Assembly: GCA_963851085.1 (NCBI GenBank)
Contig: CAWKNX010000001.1
Coordinates: 248,001 to 312,000, forward strand
DNA length: 64,000 nucleotides
DNA from: DATFVJ01 sp963851085
GTDB lineage: Bacteria; Actinomycetota; Actinomycetes; Streptosporangiales; Streptosporangiaceae
Reading direction: 5' to 3'
Below the pieces are notes generated by a model, which was given only the letters and a program-made list of their open reading frames with translations, was not told the origin of the DNA and did not search any database. Made by a program: the position numbers and the translations under genes. Of this stretch, positions 62,025 through 64,000 are shown piece after piece; position 1 is the stretch's first letter, and every line of letters begins with the position of its first letter.

Positions 62025-62528
62025 ATGCCGACGATGACGGTCTCGGGCCACCAGTACGACCTGGATCGCCAGAGCGTGGAGGCAGCCCTCGAGGGTGCGC
62101 TGCCTGAACCGATCCAGGAGCACTTCGTCGTGATCAACGGCCGGCGCTGGCCGCCCAAGCAGGTCTTGGCGCTGGTAACGGGGCTCGACCGGGCGGACTT
62201 CACCACCCATCAGGCGCGCCGCGCGCTGACCCGTCTTGGCTTCACCGCCGCACGGGCGGCACACCCCAGCGCACACCACCGGGGAGGCTCCCCGGCCGCG
62301 CCAGTTCGGCCAGCGGTTTCCGGCACCGCCGGGCGATCGGAGTCCTTGGTGGAGGCGCTACGGCCTTTCATCGGCCTGTGGGTGGCTGTACGCGGCGATG
62401 AGGTACTCGTCGCCGCGCCCTCGGCCAAGGAGGTCGTGGCCTGGCTGGCCCAGCACCGCCAGCGCGCTCAGTCAATGTTCCGCGTTCCGGATTCTGAGCA
62501 GGCCATCACCGGGGCGGCCCCGCAATGA
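62025..62528 (+). CDS. DUF5678-like hypothetical protein
   Basis: A 167-residue protein. I start it at the ATG at 62025 (MPTMTVSGHQYDLD), preceded by GGAG at 6 bp, instead of 62019. The N-terminal part (HFVVINGRRWPPKQVLALVTGLDRADFTTHQARRAL) resembles small actinobacterial proteins of unknown function that look DNA-associated. The C-terminal segment (LRPFIGLWVAVRGDEVLVAAPSAKEVVAWL) matches DUF5678. It overlaps the retropepsin-like gene by 4 bp (ATGA), so the pair is coupled. Confidence 0.7.
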   Translation: MPTMTVSGHQYDLDRQSVEAALEGALPEPIQEHFVVINGRRWPPKQVLALVTGLDRADFTTHQARRALTRLGFTAARAAHPSAHHRGGSPAAPVRPAVSGTAGRSESLVEALRPFIGLWVAVRGDEVLVAAPSAKEVVAWLAQHRQRAQSMFRVPDSEQAITGAAPQ

Positions 62529-62938
62529 GGTTCGCGTTCCGGGCGCTACCGGCTGCAGGCGGCGGCGCGCTGACACCACGGCCCGTTGTCGACATCGCCC
62601 TCGACGGACTGCCGGATGCGCCGATGGAGTGCCTGCTCGATACCGGCGCGCTCCGGACCCGGATGAGCGCGGAACTCGCCCCACTCGCCGGCATCGAACT
62701 GTCAGGTGTCCTGACCGAGGAGTTCTATATCGGTGGGCTGAAGACGGCCGGTTCCCTCGCTCGCGTCGGTCTCACCGTGGCTGACGGCACCGATGAGTTC
62801 TCCTGGGACGCGCCTGTCTGGTTCTGCGATCCATGGCCCCATCCCTTCGGCCTGGCCGGGCTTGAAGGCTTCCTGCCTTACTTCCTCGTGACGATCCGCG
62901 CCTACGACGGATACCTCGATATCGAGCCACAGCCCTAA
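62525..62938 (+). CDS. Retropepsin-like aspartyl protease-fold protein
   Basis: A 137-residue protein with the single-domain retropepsin pattern: MECLLDTGALRTRMSAELA contains the catalytic D-T-G-A motif (Asp near residue 39), then a flap-like segment YIGGLKTAGSLARVGL and a final beta strand region FLVTIRAYDGYLDIEP. Retropepsin-like proteins act as dimeric aspartyl proteases. Coupling with the DUF5678-like gene suggests a two-gene module; its substrate is unknown. Confidence 0.75.
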   Translation: MRFAFRALPAAGGGALTPRPVVDIALDGLPDAPMECLLDTGALRTRMSAELAPLAGIELSGVLTEEFYIGGLKTAGSLARVGLTVADGTDEFSWDAPVWFCDPWPHPFGLAGLEGFLPYFLVTIRAYDGYLDIEPQP

Positions 62939-63345
62939 CTGCCCGACCCATAACGATTCATCGGTTCGTTTCGTGAGCATGACGTCGCCGACATCCGACC
63001 CACCCATCAGCCATGCGACAGCCGTGCACACCACCCGCCGGGCCACAAAAGAGAACTGGCGGCCGTACGAATTCTTTTTCCCAGGCCAACCGGCCAGAGC
63101 CGTGCGGATTCCGCCCGAAGAGCTCAGCCTCGGCGTCGGCGGCCAGGGCGGCGAGTCGAAGCAGGTCAGCTACTTCGATCCACGCCAACGACCGATCCGT
63201 ATCCGCAGGCACGCAGCCATACTGTCACGACAGCTGCCGATCCATCCGATGCCGCTACGACCGGTCTGCGGCACGAGCGGACGTTCTTGGGGAACGTCGG
63301 TGCGAGGTCGCCGGCAGGTAGACGAGACAAGGTCAGCGGTGGCCC
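62939..63345. other. Intergenic with a gene remnant
   Basis: About 400 bases between the retropepsin-like gene and the VOC gene. It holds the minus-strand remnant described at 62958-63212, otherwise nothing recognised. Confidence 0.35.
62958..63212 (-). pseudogene. N-terminal remnant of an actinobacterial hypothetical gene
   Basis: The frame starts SLAWIEVADLLRLAALAADAEAELFGRNPHGSGR, quoted as IEVADLLRLAALA and EAELFGRNPHGSGR, which is the N-terminus of a common uncharacterised actinobacterial protein normally followed by an (RYAGRL) segment. The similarity ends after GSGRL and the remainder is noise, so the gene was truncated. Confidence 0.4.
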
Positions 63346-63789
63346 TCAGTTGATGTCGAACTCGTTGCCCTCGGGGTCTTTCATCGCGACTCCGTAGTGG
63401 TCGAGGCCTTCGGTGTCCAGGACACCGACGAGCTGGGCACCGAGATCGGTCAGACGGGCCGCCTCCGCGTCGACGCGCTGCCTGCGCGTCTCGATCGGGA
63501 CCGCGCGGCCGCCACTGACACCGATATCGAGGTGCAGCCGGTTCTTGGCCGCTTTGCGTTCCGGCACCACCTGGAACCAGATCCGCGGCCCCCGCCCGCC
63601 GGGATCGACGATGCAGTCCGCGCCAGTACCCAGCTCATCCTCTGGCACTCCTACGTCGCGCCAGTACGCATCCCAGCTGGCGAAGCCATCTGGAGGCGGC
63701 TCAAGCTCGTATCCCAATGCGGCGGCCCAGAAGCGCGCGAGCGGCTCAGGGTCAGCGCAGTCGATCACCAGCTGGAAGCTCACGGCCAT
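63346..63789 (-). CDS. VOC-family protein
   Basis: A 147-residue protein starting MAVSFQLVIDCADPEPLARFWAAALGYE at the ATG at 63789, a typical glyoxalase-like opening. Later motifs are IWFQVVPERKAAKNRLHLDIGV, AEAARLTDLGAQLV and the C-terminal VAMKDPEGNEFDIN with the last metal-ligand Glu. These two-repeat proteins of the 4a-hydroxytetrahydrobiopterin dehydratase/antibiotic-binding branch are common in actinobacteria. Substrate unknown. It is unrelated to the VOC gene at 13096 beyond family. Confidence 0.87.
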   Translation of the reverse strand: MAVSFQLVIDCADPEPLARFWAAALGYELEPPPDGFASWDAYWRDVGVPEDELGTGADCIVDPGGRGPRIWFQVVPERKAAKNRLHLDIGVSGGRAVPIETRRQRVDAEAARLTDLGAQLVGVLDTEGLDHYGVAMKDPEGNEFDIN

Positions 63790-63923
63790 CGGTCCCTCCC
63801 CGGTGCAGGCAATGTGCCGTCGCCAGTATGCGGCGAGCCTCTGACACCGACCCGGCCGCCCTACCAGCGGCATGTCAGGACGTGGACCGGCGTCCTGTCA
63901 GCAAGGCCAGCTATGGTCCCTTC

Positions 63924-64000
63924 GTGGATGCCAAGACTGAAGAACTGAGGGCTGCGCACGACGTGCTGGCCGAGTTTTACGCCGATCGCCTGGCCGATGC
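63924..64000 (+). CDS. Start of a probable methyltransferase gene (runs off the right edge)
   Basis: A GTG at 63924 opens VDAKTEELRAAHDVLAEFYADRLADA and the frame is open to the right edge. The pattern of a helical start with A-H-D-V-L-A-E-F-Y-A is common at the N-terminus of actinobacterial class I SAM-dependent methyltransferases. Only 25 codons are visible, so the family call is tentative. Confidence 0.45.
   Translation, partial: MDAKTEELRAAHDVLAEFYADRLAD

Overview
The window is high-GC DNA with GTG/ATG starts, many 4-bp ATGA gene overlaps and actinobacterial gene families: ANTAR and STAS regulators, LuxR-type ATPase regulators, cobalt-type nitrile hydratase, and a Streptomyces-style contractile injection cluster. 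It most likely comes from a filamentous actinomycete. I cannot name the genus.

Layout. Positions 1-3.5 kb carry transposases (IS66 fragment, intact IS701), a DsrE-like gene and tyrosine-recombinase debris. Positions 3.5-9 kb carry a large LuxR-type ATPase regulator divergent from a methyltransferase and a class-V aminotransferase/cysteine desulfurase-like gene. Positions 9-15.4 kb are a patchwork of truncated and small metabolic genes (metallo-beta-lactamase fold, Crp tail, TetR with a palindromic operator, ICMT-like methyltransferase, VOC proteins, globin, DUF3995). Positions 17.1-20.2 kb hold a nitrile hydratase beta-alpha-accessory operon followed by an amidase (nitrile to amide to acid). 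Positions 20.6-25 kb hold a DinB protein, an AAA/STAND-type ATPase and a decayed FAD-linked oxidase. Positions 25.5-29 kb hold an unusual putative lipid-modification group: a radical SAM enzyme resembling tetraether/membrane-spanning-lipid synthases, an Lgt homologue, two small membrane proteins and an ICMT-like methyltransferase. Positions 29-31.7 kb hold a sigma factor, a STAS protein and a GAF-ANTAR regulator.

Positions 32.3-60.9 kb are one long leftward cluster for an extracellular contractile injection system (eCIS, Afp/PVC/Streptomyces CIS type). In transcription order: sheath, inner tube, zinc-ribbon gp28-like protein, a disordered protein, DUF4255 cap (Afp16-like), AAA+ ATPase (Afp15-like), a small repeat-containing protein, a DUF4157 HExxH protein followed by a giant 1477-residue helical protein, a HEAT-repeat protein, CIS tube-domain protein, LysM protein, gpD-like hub, gpV spike, PAAR-like tip, gp25, two gpJ-type baseplate proteins, a gpI/beta-helix protein and a DUF6519 protein. 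Almost every junction overlaps or is a few bases wide, so the structural genes and the probable cargo/tape-measure module look co-transcribed. Three single-base frame disruptions split what are probably single genes (second baseplate J, DUF4157 plus giant protein, CIS tube protein). They may be sequencing indels, recent decay or recoding.

Two near-identical 148-bp sequences, each ending in the 3-prime half of a tRNA-Lys-like gene and each followed by a decayed integrase, lie in inverted orientation at 15.4 and 61.6 kb. They bracket the nitrile hydratase, lipid and eCIS regions and mark this as an accessory, integration-prone island. The right end carries a DUF5678-like plus retropepsin-like gene pair, a VOC protein and the start of a probable methyltransferase.
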